Shown here: one piece after another, positions 1 to 9,642 of the stretch
Position numbering within the stretch: the first letter of the stretch is position 1
Layout: each line of letters starts with the position of its first letter
Assembly: GCA_900642245.1 (NCBI GenBank)
Contig: CAAAJI010000004.1
Coordinates: forward strand, 148,785-200,756
Direction: 5' to 3'
Origin: Fragilaria radians
Taxonomy: Eukaryota > Bacillariophyta > Fragilariophyceae > Fragilariales > Fragilariaceae
DNA length: 51,972 nucleotides
Position numbers and translations under genes: made by a program
The notes under the pieces: generated by a model
Told to the model about the DNA's origin: nothing
Seen by the model: the letters and a program-made list of their open reading frames with translations, nothing else
The model's database searches: none

Positions 1-413
1 GTGCTAATTGTCATTATATGTTCCTTTTATGCATTATCTTTTTTTTAGTATTCATTATGACTCTACCACACTCTCCATTGTTGAGACTTTGGTGCTTAAC
101 ATATATATTAGGATTCAGATTCTCCTTTTCCATAGATACATCTCAAACCATACGTTACAACTTATGTTTGCCTATGATTAGCATGTGAAGATTACATTAT
201 CCGTTAGAGGTTCCTTATCATGCAGCTGCATAGAAACCTGAGGATTTAAAGAAATTTCTGAAGGAATTCGCAAAGAATTCCTTCGCCCACCCAAAAAACG
301 TGCGTATGTGAATCTGTCCATATCACATGACCAAGCATGACGTAAGCTCGTTCATCATGACGTATAAGACAGAAGAACTTCAGAATTAGATCAGAAATAA
401 GAGAAACGATATA
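1..413. other. Intergenic, upstream of the TOM22-like gene
   Basis: No convincing coding frame is seen on either strand. The last 80 bases form the probable promoter of the gene starting at 414 and hold two TGACGT cores, described separately. The rest is AT-rich sequence without recognisable content. Confidence 0.5.
338..363 (+). promoter_or_regulatory. Paired TGACGT elements before the TOM22-like gene
   Basis: TGACGT occurs at 338-343 and again at 358-363, 20 bases apart, each followed by A. They lie 76 and 56 bases before the ATG at 414. The core is half of a bZIP/CRE-type site and matches the CO2/cAMP-responsive elements described in diatom promoters. That these sites act here is inference. 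Confidence 0.35.
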
Positions 414-879
414 ATGGCGAAAAAAAAGTATCATCGCTGCGCAAAGGCCGTAGCATTAGCGAAAGCCGAAATTCAAAAGCAACAAACCAAGAAGAAACTT
501 GACTCCGGTGGAAATGAAATACAGGGACTTCTACGCTGCGCAGAGAGAGTAATCTCACAAGGGGGACAGTTTTTGAAGGAAGCAAGTACATGGATGGCCA
601 TAGTCACTGCAAAAGCAGGATTTATAATAGCCACGACCTCGATGGTGGTGATCATGCCTCTGTTGCTTGAAATTGGGCGTGATACTCAGGTATGAAAATG
701 GATGGTTGATATCATTTATCACCACAGTATGAAACATTTAACTCATATATTCAACTCTCCATACATCAATGTAGATGATGACAGTGCAGGTGAAGGCTCT
801 TCGAAATCAAGGATTTTCTGAAGGTCAATTACGACAACTAGGTTATGCTACAATTCCTTGGAAAGGCCAGACACAGTAA
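414..879 (+). CDS. TOM22: TOM22-like mitochondrial import receptor subunit
   Basis: Two exons, 414-689 and 790-879, are joined across a 100-bp GTATGA..GCAG intron and give 121 residues. Without splicing the frame stops at once after GRDTQ. The N-terminal half is lysine-rich and polar. Around residues 60-82 there is one hydrophobic segment ending in MPLLLEIGRD, which matches the transmembrane end of TOM22/plant TOM9 (consensus like PLLIEMDRE). A short tail follows with NQGFSEGQLRQLG. TOM22 family members are anchored in the mitochondrial outer membrane, where they help receive precursors and organise the TOM pore. The acidic cytosolic domain of fungal and animal TOM22 is missing, as in plant TOM9, so this is a reduced form. 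Assignment rests on the membrane segment and overall size; another small tail-anchored protein is possible. Confidence 0.6.
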
Positions 880-2739
880 CGCTTGTCAGTACATACCATT
901 TATAGAACTAAGACCATTTTTCACGTATCACAAATTTGACATTCATCTAGCTATTCATTTTTCGTGCTACCTTTTGACCTATCCTAACTTTCTCAGAGTT
1001 TGTTTTATGACAAATTATCCATAGTTCATGAAGTTTAATTTGGTAAGAAGTGTAGTTTGTTAGGAACTGGATGATGCCACTTTCGCAATCTCAAAACAAC
1101 GGTTAGACTTAAGTCTATTGTTATCATCATAATGAACAATCGCTTCCCCGTCAGAAAACCTCGCGTTGCTGGTGAGCTACGACTCTGCACAACGCGTAAT
1201 CCGAGATACAATGTTATTATTTTGCCAATGATTTCAATCAATTCTGCTTTAGAAGCAACCACGCTTAGACACAAGCAGAACATGATGACAAATTAAGGCG
1301 ACATAGATTGAAGGTCCTGTATATTGATCCGGTTTGGACTTTTTGCCAAAATGAGATAAGTTTAAAGTATTGACTGCAATGTCAAGCATCTTGTTTTTCA
1401 AATGTATTTCAAAACAGTTTAGTTTTGATGCTCGTTGATAGAGCTGAGCTCATTCAAATAGTTAATGGTTGGAATCAAGTCAGCAAAACAATTGAAGGTT
1501 CAAAATCCTGATATTTGCGAATCAGATAAATGAAAGTGCGCAAAAACAGCAAAGACTGTACCATTGCTAATGCTAGATATAAGAATCTCAATAAATTATA
1601 AACTGAAAATAGTCATGTCCCGGTTGAAATAAATCATATTGATATGAATTCAACCAAGGTTAAGGATTACTCAAATTATTGTTAAAATTTCGCTTTAAAA
1701 TCTAAATTCTACCTCAACGTGAAGATCATTATATTACTGATTCGAAAATTGTCACATTTAATGTTCAGGTCATATTCTGCGATGAAGCTGGCGAAAACAA
1801 AGTTTTACAAGAGAAATGCATATTCAAGGGAATGGGATTGAAATTTGAATTCTCAGGACCTTGGCAAATTCAGAGAAATAAATAAAACAAGAAATTCCAT
1901 TCTTTTTACAGTAGAATCAGGCCAATTTCAGTGAAGCAGGACTAACGGACAAATACAGCAAAAGGAAGATGAGCAGAATCCTCAAGAAGAAATCTATATG
2001 GATGTTGCATATGGTAAGAATTCGAGACCAAACGATCGCTTAAGCAAAAATGCGATTTTCTGTCTAGTATTACTAACTGATTTAACCACTGTATTTGATC
2101 CATCCCCGGAAAAGTGACAAAACTATTAAGTTCCACCCGAGATTTGGTGTAAGGGTTTAACGGTTACCAATATTTGAGTTCAATGCTTGTTGGTTTTGGT
2201 GCTAGCATTTTAGCGCTGTAATGGTCTAATATAAGTCAGTAAGTCAAATCCCAAAATATTTATTTTAGGCTTGAGCCATGAGATTAAGGGGAAATCCCCG
2301 ATTTCAATGTTACTAGTAAAAGATGCTTCAGGAAAATACTGAGATTTCCATAAAATGAAGCGAACGTTGGCACAAAATAAGCAACCGCCTCTGACGCTGA
2401 TTGCAGGCATTGCCAGAACGTAGGGAGCCGGACCCTAAGCACTAGTGAAGCGAAAAGCTTTACGAACATAATCAACAGGAAAAGAGAAAACAAAATAATA
2501 AAATATGTGTAATTCTGTATTAAACAATTCAAGAAATTGGGAGAATCCAACACTAACAGGATAAAATAACAATTCGCAGTTTCCTCCAATTTCTTTTATG
2601 CTGAAACAAAATCACTTCTTGACAAGATCTGGAGAAAAGTATTGATTTTGATAGAAGCTGAATTGTCATGTCATAAAATTTAATTGGTAGGGATAACGAG
2701 GGTATTGATAATCTGTGATGAAATGGAAAATTCTGTCTC
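880..2739. other. Gene-free stretch with a copia remnant
   Basis: Between the TOM22-like gene and DHFR no intact gene is seen. The middle holds decayed Ty1/copia integrase sequence (1500-2110, separate entry). The flanks, about 880-1450 and 2150-2700, are AT-rich and unassigned; they may hold more decayed parts of the same element. Confidence 0.5.
1500..2110 (+). mobile_element. Decayed Ty1/copia integrase (CoDi-like)
   Basis: Translating the plus strand in shifting frames gives pieces of a copia integrase core: KDYSNYC then FALKSK near 1662-1710, VIFCDEAGENK at about 1768-1802, GLKFEF near 1836-1855, a KFHSFYSRIRP block around 1895-1925, and AGLTDKY near 1937-1958. In copia elements these correspond to the DDYS..W.FFLK segment, the CDNAGENK motif around the second catalytic aspartate, and the region near the catalytic glutamate. 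Here that aspartate reads as Glu (CDEAGENK). In-frame stops and frame changes show the copy is dead. Order and orientation are consistent with one plus-strand element. No long terminal repeats were found. Confidence 0.6.
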
Positions 2740-2747
2740 TGACGTCA
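2740..2747 (+). promoter_or_regulatory. TGACGTCA palindrome before DHFR
   Basis: A perfect CRE-type palindrome lies 55 bases before the presumed ATG at 2802. An identical octamer stands 54 bases before the ATG of the ADCK2-like gene. The site is directly visible; regulatory function is inferred. Confidence 0.4.
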
Positions 2748-2801
2748 GCCTAAACTGGAAACGCATAAAACAAGTGCTTTCCCATCCCAAATTAATTGCC
2801 G

Positions 2802-3641
2802 ATGTTTCATTGTTACTTTCGACTAAATGCTTCTAACCATGCTACACCCATACGTTTTAAATCAATAAATCCTGCATTTTTATTCATTCATAGCTGTTAC
2901 TTTTCAGTGAAGCAGCTAGGCTGGTGTGCCCCACCATCGGACACTTCCAAAAGCAAGAAATATCCCTCCTCTATTCAACAAGATGCATCACAAAACTCTT
3001 GCAATCGCAGAGACAGTGTAACGAAGTCTTTACCATTTGGAATAGTTGCTGCTATGTCTAAAAACCGTGTAATCGGTTTCAATGGAAAGGTACCATGGTC
3101 AATACCTCATGATCGTCAATATTTTCATGAGCTAACTAAGGGAAAACTAATTGTGTTGGGTAAAAATACTTATCATGACACACCAAATGAAAAAAATATC
3201 TCCCATGCACGTAAATGCTGGGTGTTATCAACAACCCATGGCTCCTCCCAGATGGGATCTGCACGTGTCGTAAAGTCACTGAGAGAGGCACTCAACGAAA
3301 TGAGTCTTGATGTGCTAGAAACCCACCGCTATAAAGAATTGGAAAGCGAATCAAAGAAATCTGATGGACTGGAATGTTGGGTTTGTGGTGGCGAGCGTGT
3401 GTATGAGGAAGCCTTGAATCATCCAAGCGCCTACGAATTGCATCTCACTGTTCTGGATATTGAGCTGGATACAACGAGTGACTTGGAAGGATCTGTGAAA
3501 CAAGCTGCTCGATTCCCTGCAAAGTATCGTTGGGATCGATACTTTACAGAAGTATCTCGCCGATTTGTTCCTGGAGAAAGCGACGGAATCCCAGACTGCA
3601 CCTACTACGTATATCGGCGTCGCCCCGAAAGAAAACGATAG
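2802..3641 (+). CDS. Dihydrofolate reductase, stand-alone
   Basis: A 279-residue frame. From about residue 79 it follows the dihydrofolate reductase fold: GIVAAMSKNRVIG, then PWSIPHDRQYF with the catalytic acid at Asp104, VLGKNTY with the conserved Thr123, and CGGERVYEEAL with the NADPH-binding Gly pair at 196-197. It ends in a TYYVYRRR strand. The enzyme reduces dihydrofolate to tetrahydrofolate with NADPH, supporting thymidylate and purine synthesis. No thymidylate synthase domain follows, although algae and plants usually carry a fused DHFR-TS. The first 78 residues are extra and rich in Ser, Lys and aromatics; they could be a targeting sequence or contain an unrecognised intron (a TTTTCAG acceptor-like site is near 2909). 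The start was set at the first ATG; the frame is open a little further upstream. Confidence 0.8.
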   Translation: MFHCYFRLNASNHATPIRFKSINPAFLFIHSCYFSVKQLGWCAPPSDTSKSKKYPSSIQQDASQNSCNRRDSVTKSLPFGIVAAMSKNRVIGFNGKVPWSIPHDRQYFHELTKGKLIVLGKNTYHDTPNEKNISHARKCWVLSTTHGSSQMGSARVVKSLREALNEMSLDVLETHRYKELESESKKSDGLECWVCGGERVYEEALNHPSAYELHLTVLDIELDTTSDLEGSVKQAARFPAKYRWDRYFTEVSRRFVPGESDGIPDCTYYVYRRRPERKR

Positions 3642-5547
3642 ATTGAATGGAATTTTAGCAAGGCACTACAGTAATGCTAGATGTCAACAAAGCATCTATC
3701 CTTGGCAAGCGTTCTGAATATTGCTTTTAAGTTCTGTTAAGTTTCTGCATTGCTTCATCCATTTCAGAGATCATGGGTGGGTGATCCATATCCATGAATG
3801 TCATGATCATTCATTCATCATAACAGAGCAAGTAACTGGAGTCGTGTTGGAGTGAATATTGATTCAGTAATACCACAAATCACCGGATGCCTCATAAAAC
3901 ATTTCACCACAGGCAATCCAAGAATATACATTTTCGGATGTTGATGATAATTTCAGAAATTCTTGATTCAGAATGGTTTTAAGTCCTAGGAAACTGGACC
4001 AGTTGTATGCTAGCAATGAAATACGCTTCTGTAAATTTAGTGTTAGGAAGGAAGTGATAAAAATCTAAATCAACAGAGAATTTTAACCAGTGCATCTTTG
4101 TGTGTAGTCTATGCGTGAGATGAAAAGAAAATACTATGAGTATACAATGAAACTTTAAAATTCAAGCATTCGTAATGTTTGGTATAGGGCTGAACAAAGG
4201 GATCAAGGGATAAGATTCCCTTTGAACGATGAACGATGTGATTTATACAGGAAAAATTACTTGAAATTTGAATGCAACGAATCAGTTTGTTTACAGTTGG
4301 AGTTCCACAGTCCTAGCGTAATAATAATTTGCCATATGTACCTTTATTGGATAAAGTTCGTATGTCCTTTTGCGATATCTACTTGTGAACGGTACCTTCT
4401 ACAATTACCTTAAAAACTACCATTAGACTAAATGATGATTTGCTTGAAAGATATCATGATTTGGCATATTTTAAATGTCATGGAAGTATTTCGAATCAGG
4501 AAGTTGCATTGACGGGATCCATGTCAAAGATTGATTTTGATTGTCTGCAACAAAGCATTTTAAAGAAGAGGGCAAAGATTTGTGCTGGCAGCAAACACAA
4601 GTGCCCAAGCATTGCTTAGGTCAAGAGGAGGATGGTAGCATCTTGCATATGACCTCTATGGAGTGGACACAGCTAAAAGTCATGGATTCCATTCCTTACA
4701 CTTATCTCCAGTAGCATTTTTCGCATTATATATAATTTGTAAGGAGAAACAATTCTTTTCCATAAAATTTCAATTTGTCACCTCACCTAGTAGTATATGC
4801 CCATAACAATAAGATACCATTTTGCCACCTCACCTGGCAGTATCTGTCCATAGCAATAATTGGGGTAGCATGTTCACTAAGACAATAGTAACTCCTATGT
4901 GCACCAGGTAAAAGCTTGGAATTTAGTTCCCCAAGGGATTCAAACATAAGCTAATGTGAGACCAGGGCGAATGAACACTTTTAAAGACACTGAGTGGGGT
5001 TAAATCATGATGAGCTGGATTTGATTTCGGTTCTTCTAGACATTGCAACATGTATGAACAAAATCAATTCACGCAGAGTACCAAGCGATATTATCTTCAC
5101 GTTGAAATCAACAGAGTTCAGCTTGCATCCTCATTGTGAGTGGGAAGGAATGATGGATCATTATGTTCCTCATTTATCAATCTCAAATTAGAGAATTCCA
5201 ATTTAAGGTTATCAGAAAAATAACGTTTTTTTTACTCATATTATGGGACTGGATACAAAAAACAGATCCAGAACGTAAGGATATATAGTGATTTTTCCGA
5301 ACCGTTACTTACAACGGTGGATACATTCAAATGATCTTCGTATCATTCATGCAAAGGAACTACGTGATTACTTTTCCTACGATTTAAATTCTTAATAAAC
5401 GATTGTCGCGTTGATAGCGTCAAGTTTGAATTCAATTTTCAAACAAATCGATACAATATGACATTAATTGGATTATCAATATTGTTAGCTATAGTAAACC
5501 TTTGCCAAAACGTTGAGCTTGCCTTAGTAGATTCGATATAGCGTACG
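3642..5547. other. Intergenic, no gene recognised
   Basis: About 1.9 kb of AT-rich sequence between DHFR and the mucin-like gene. Two short open frames (4222-4413 and 4994-5191) show no domain, codon pattern or splice context and are not called. An imperfect direct repeat is at 4775-4860. The last 150 bases presumably include the promoter of the next gene. Confidence 0.5.
4775..4860 (+). repeat. Imperfect direct repeat, two copies
   Basis: A unit of about 38 bases beginning TTG(T/C)CACCTCACCT and running to CCATA(A/G)CAATAA occurs from 4775 and again from 4822, 47 bases apart, with several mismatches. It looks like an old local tandem duplication with no sign of coding. Confidence 0.6.
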
Positions 5548-7480
5548 ATGAGCAAGGTGCAAGTCTTCACAGCGTTATTCCCTTTCCTTTTGTGCGTCAA
5601 TCATGCTGTCACCTTCAAAAGTTCGCATCATCATGGGTATAAACGGGTGAACGACCATAAGCTACGTAATTTAAAGTTCGAGGTGAAATTGGATGACTAT
5701 AGTTTCGATGGCAGTCTTCATGACTTGTATGAGGCAGCAAATGAGAAAGCCAATAAGAATAATTTGACACTTACATCGGCACCGACCCCTTCCTCTTTGG
5801 CAACGAAAGAAAGCGCCGCACCGTCAGATGTTTTAAACGTTTCTCCTTCTAGAGCACCTGTAAAAGATACAGGAGTTCCAACTACTAGGAAGACTCCAAT
5901 CCCATCAGTGGTTACATCTAGTTTTCCAAGTTATTCGCCATCAACTGTTGAGGAGACCACGTCATCACCAAACAAGAAAACTTATTCACCATTTGAGAGC
6001 AAGATACCTACACCGGCCAAGGAAAAAAGTCCTCCAACGGGATCACCGACGGCTAAAGCACCTTTCACAACCTCGCCAGCTCCAATTGAAACGAGAGCGC
6101 CATCGTTTTCAGAACCTCAAATTACTGGAACTCCTATAAAAATATCTCAATCACCCATCAAATCTCCCAAGCCCACTCATGTTAAGCCATCGGTTCAAGA
6201 AAGTACAGCGCCATCGACCTCAGAAATTCCATCCTCTCTGACTAAAATACCAATGGAAAGTAAAACCTCAAGTCCAACTAAAACTACAACGATCCATCCA
6301 GTGAAGAATCATCCTGAAAGTAGCTGGCCATCATTCGGGAATTCAAAAACAGAGTCAGAGCATCCAAGTGTACTAACTTCTGTCGCTCCGAGTGGCATAT
6401 CCGTTATTTCGGAGAGTCCTCTTACAAGGCCACTGAAGACTCGACTTCCAACGGCCTCTTCCATTATTGAATGCGATAAGCCTTACAACTCCATTGGCGA
6501 TATTTCATTTCGATATGCTATCGAGTATCAAGCGAATTACAGCATAAAAACGCTGATCTCTCAATTGGAAGCTGGCATGAACTCATATCTTGCATCAATA
6601 CTATTGCCATGTGCATCATCCTACACGAGACGCGATTTATCAGATGACTACGGTATCATCGCACTGGACTCTTTACCTGTAGATCAAATCGCCAAGACTG
6701 GTAAGGATATCTTTACATAATGACGTCTTGAAGATTCTCAGCCTCTCACATATTGTTTTAGCCTTTTGTGCAGCGACATTTGAAGTAAATCTTTGTCATG
6801 TTATTGAAGGAAATTTTCGTATTTTTGTTTCATCTGAGGAAAAATTGGACTTCGCGAAGTTCCAAGTTCAGGTCAAGGTTCGCGATTATCTCAATTCTAT
6901 CAAAGTCATGGAGGGACTATATGCCACGACATACTTAAGCCCAGATATCGAGTCGCCAAATAAAGGAAACGAGAAAGAAACCCCTTCAAAAACTCCAACG
7001 GCTCTGGGAGGCGAAGAAGTAAATACACGCTCCATCGTCTTGTTTTCATTTGCTGGAGTTGCATTCGCTACTGCTCTAGGATTTGCCGCTTGGTTTCGCT
7101 GCTCCCGAGGGAGCTCAGGTAATCAAAACAATGGCGACTCACAAGATGAAACCAAGGAAAATCTGCCACCCTTGCCTAAAATCGATACATTGGAAATCGA
7201 TTCCTTTGGGGAACAAGATCCGCTTTCACCGTTCAGTAAGATGCTACCACAAGCATATCGCCTCGATGATTGCCAAGCAGACATGAGTGTTATCTTAGAA
7301 TCACATGAATCTTCATCAATAAATGACCGAGGTTCTAGTATACTGCTATCTGAAGGGTATTCAACCGAGGAAGGGGAAAGTGACCTTGATTCATCGATGC
7401 TTAACTTTTCCAGTAACACCGTTGCTCCAGTTTTAGGAGCATTCCCTAGAGGGGAAATCCAAAGTTTGGTTGATGTTTAA
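5548..7480 (+). CDS. Mucin-like type I membrane protein
   Basis: Two exons, 5548-6700 and 6774-7480, join in phase across a GTAAGG..TGCAG intron of 73 bp to give 619 residues. An alternative acceptor at 6761 would add four residues in frame. Residues 1-22 form a signal peptide. About residues 70-310 are low-complexity, dominated by Ser, Thr, Pro and Lys (SPTK, APSS, TSPA-like), a likely O-glycosylated stalk. A folded domain follows with Cys at ECDKPYNS, LLPCASS and NLCHVIEG, and ends GLYATTYLSP. Then comes a membrane helix (VLFSFAGVAFATALGFAAWF) and an acidic, Ser-rich tail of about 115 residues. The layout, stalk plus Cys domain plus helix, resembles families of diatom surface proteins of unknown function. 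It probably sits in the plasma or silica-deposition membrane facing outward. No enzyme motif is seen. Confidence 0.7.
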
Positions 7481-9528
7481 ATTCATCGATAAGTATTTAC
7501 TATTTAATGTTTATGTTTCATGGAGAGTAAGTATCATTTGACAGATATCTGCGTCAAATCGATACGATGATTAAAAACCTTTGATGCAAAGTTGATATAA
7601 TTTGTAAGAATTGTAGCAGTTAGAGTTTACTAAACCTAAATCGTAATTTAACTTTGCATTAGTGAAGTCAACGAGTCAGAATGATAAGCATTCATTTGGA
7701 AACACCATCCATGTACTGTCGAGGGATGTACTGTCGAGAGATGAAAGCAATCAAATTTTAGTGAAAGTAGGAGATACAATAAACCGATAGACAAAAACTA
7801 GCTGATAAATATTTGAAGCATCCTCATCATACTCTTTCACTTATATCAAATCCAATCTTTTGAAATCCTATCACTGACACATTCTGATATGTCTGTGTGG
7901 CCTGTTTCAACCCATCGATTGTATTCTACATCATCAGGAGTTTGTCCCTATTGAACCAAAATTCTAGCACTTTTGAATTGGGCAGAAAAATTTTCGCTCA
8001 AAACGCTCCCTATGCACATCTCCTGCTTTCATATTCTTTATAGCGAACATCGCTGGAATGTTCAATTTGTCAATTGTACTGCTGTTGTTACCAATGAAAA
8101 TTGGCGCTACACAAAATTGTGGCGATGAGTCTAAGGCACTGTTCCTCAAGCAAATAGTTTTTATGAAACATCGTCACTTTTCACATTCACTTTATTTTAT
8201 GGTGCTTACCAACTCCATCACACAAAAATGAGGAAATCCGTCTGACTGCTTCACTTCATTTCATTCATGCATGGCATCCAATCCTTTGGCACAAGACACT
8301 TGTAGGCTATACTCTCTCCTCTTTTGTCAGAATCACCAGGATTGACCGCAAATGTTCATCGAAAACTCTGGGCTATTGCGATTTCCCTAATGGAAGTATA
8401 AAAACTGAGTAGATGCTTTGGAGGTTTTAAAAGTGTAGAGGTATCTACTTCTTGCTACAAAGCTATATACTCTGCTCTACGGTGAAATATAAAGATAACA
8501 CATGATAAACTATAACCTATTTTTGATTACTTTTATTCTTCAGTCTTGTGTAATCTTAGAACTTCTCTCAGAGAGAACTTCTTGACCCTTCTCAAGAGAT
8601 GCTTGTGAACTCTCTTGAGGAATTTGATCTAGTTCTAAAGCTTCTTCCAAACTGTTTAGACAAATCTCTTCAACTTGTTCATAAGGACAAATTGGTGGTT
8701 AATAAGGATAAGTTAGTTTAGCCTTTAGACTCTTTTGTCATTAGAGAGTTAACTCTGTAATTAGATCTTTAACTAGATCATGATTACAGCCTTCCTTGAT
8801 TGGATACGGTGCTGGATTGTATAATGATACTTTCCATTTATAAAATATATTTAATCTTCACTAAATTAAACTAATGAATCATCTATCAAAGTTAAACATG
8901 TGATAGGTAAGTAATAGGAGAGTTTACTTGTAACTAACCATAGCTAGATGAGTAAGTATAAGAATATTTTGATTCTATTATTATTTGCTATGCACAAATG
9001 GTACATGTCATCTCCTTTTACCAGTACACGCACACATCTCCTAGTTTAATATTTTGTTGTTAAATGGTTATTCTTTTCAACCTATTGTGTTAGGGATTAG
9101 CTTCTTGATCCTTCAGTCAAGGTTGGTCATACTCTTCCATGTTTTCCTATTTTAGGAGAAAGACAAGACTGTAAATAGATTTTTAGTGCTCAATGGTTAA
9201 TCCAAAACAATTAGGGTCTGTCTTTACCATTTGTTGAGTACTGTTTGCAGGCTTGTGAAATCCCCCCCCCCCCCCCCACTGATAGCTGTGCAGTCCAAAG
9301 CTTCCCTAAATTGGTGATCCATACATAATCTTGAACGATATGGCATTGGAGACCACAATCTATTGAGAAATATCTTCTTGCTTTTTTTTCGAGGAAGGAT
9401 GAAAAAGTAGCTATAGTTAGTTGGGAGAAATACACTCTGATATAGGAACTTCTTCCTAATGTGTTAATGCATGCTGCCTAAGGTAGTTCATAGAGTCCAG
9501 TTCTTTTTGATTTTTCTGTTGAAATTTG
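7481..9528. other. Intergenic, no gene recognised
   Basis: Two kilobases without a supported gene. It holds a 16-base near-perfect tandem duplication containing ATGTACTGTCGAG around 7711-7740 and a run of 16 C at 9262-9277. The stretch 8500-9200 has broken reading frames that may be transposon debris, but no family could be named. Confidence 0.45.
9262..9277 (+). repeat. Homopolymer of 16 C
   Basis: Sixteen consecutive C in an otherwise AT-rich intergenic region. The exact length is uncertain because such runs are error-prone in sequencing. Confidence 0.9.
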
Positions 9529-9537
9529 ATGGTAACG

Positions 9538-9548
9538 TTATATATAGG
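9538..9548 (+). promoter_or_regulatory. TATA-like element before the PPR gene
   Basis: The sequence TTATATATAGG lies about 100 bases before the ATG at 9643 and just after an earlier in-frame ATG at 9529. Its position suggests transcription starts downstream of 9529, which favours 9643 as the true start of the PPR protein. Confidence 0.35.
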
Positions 9549-9642
9549 TCAAACTAATCAATTGTTTACGAAACAAAAATTAGAATCCAACAAAGGGTGG
9601 CAAAGCTTTCATCTTCATTTCATTTGCTGTTCAAGCAAACTT

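Noticed and set aside
4222..5191. Two short open frames, 4222-4413 and 4994-5191, as genes
   Set aside because: Both are about 65 codons with no domain, signal peptide or splice context and lie in AT-rich DNA where such frames arise by chance.
9211..9435. A minus-strand frame with a Gly run
   Set aside because: The glycines come only from the 16-C homopolymer; nothing else supports a gene.
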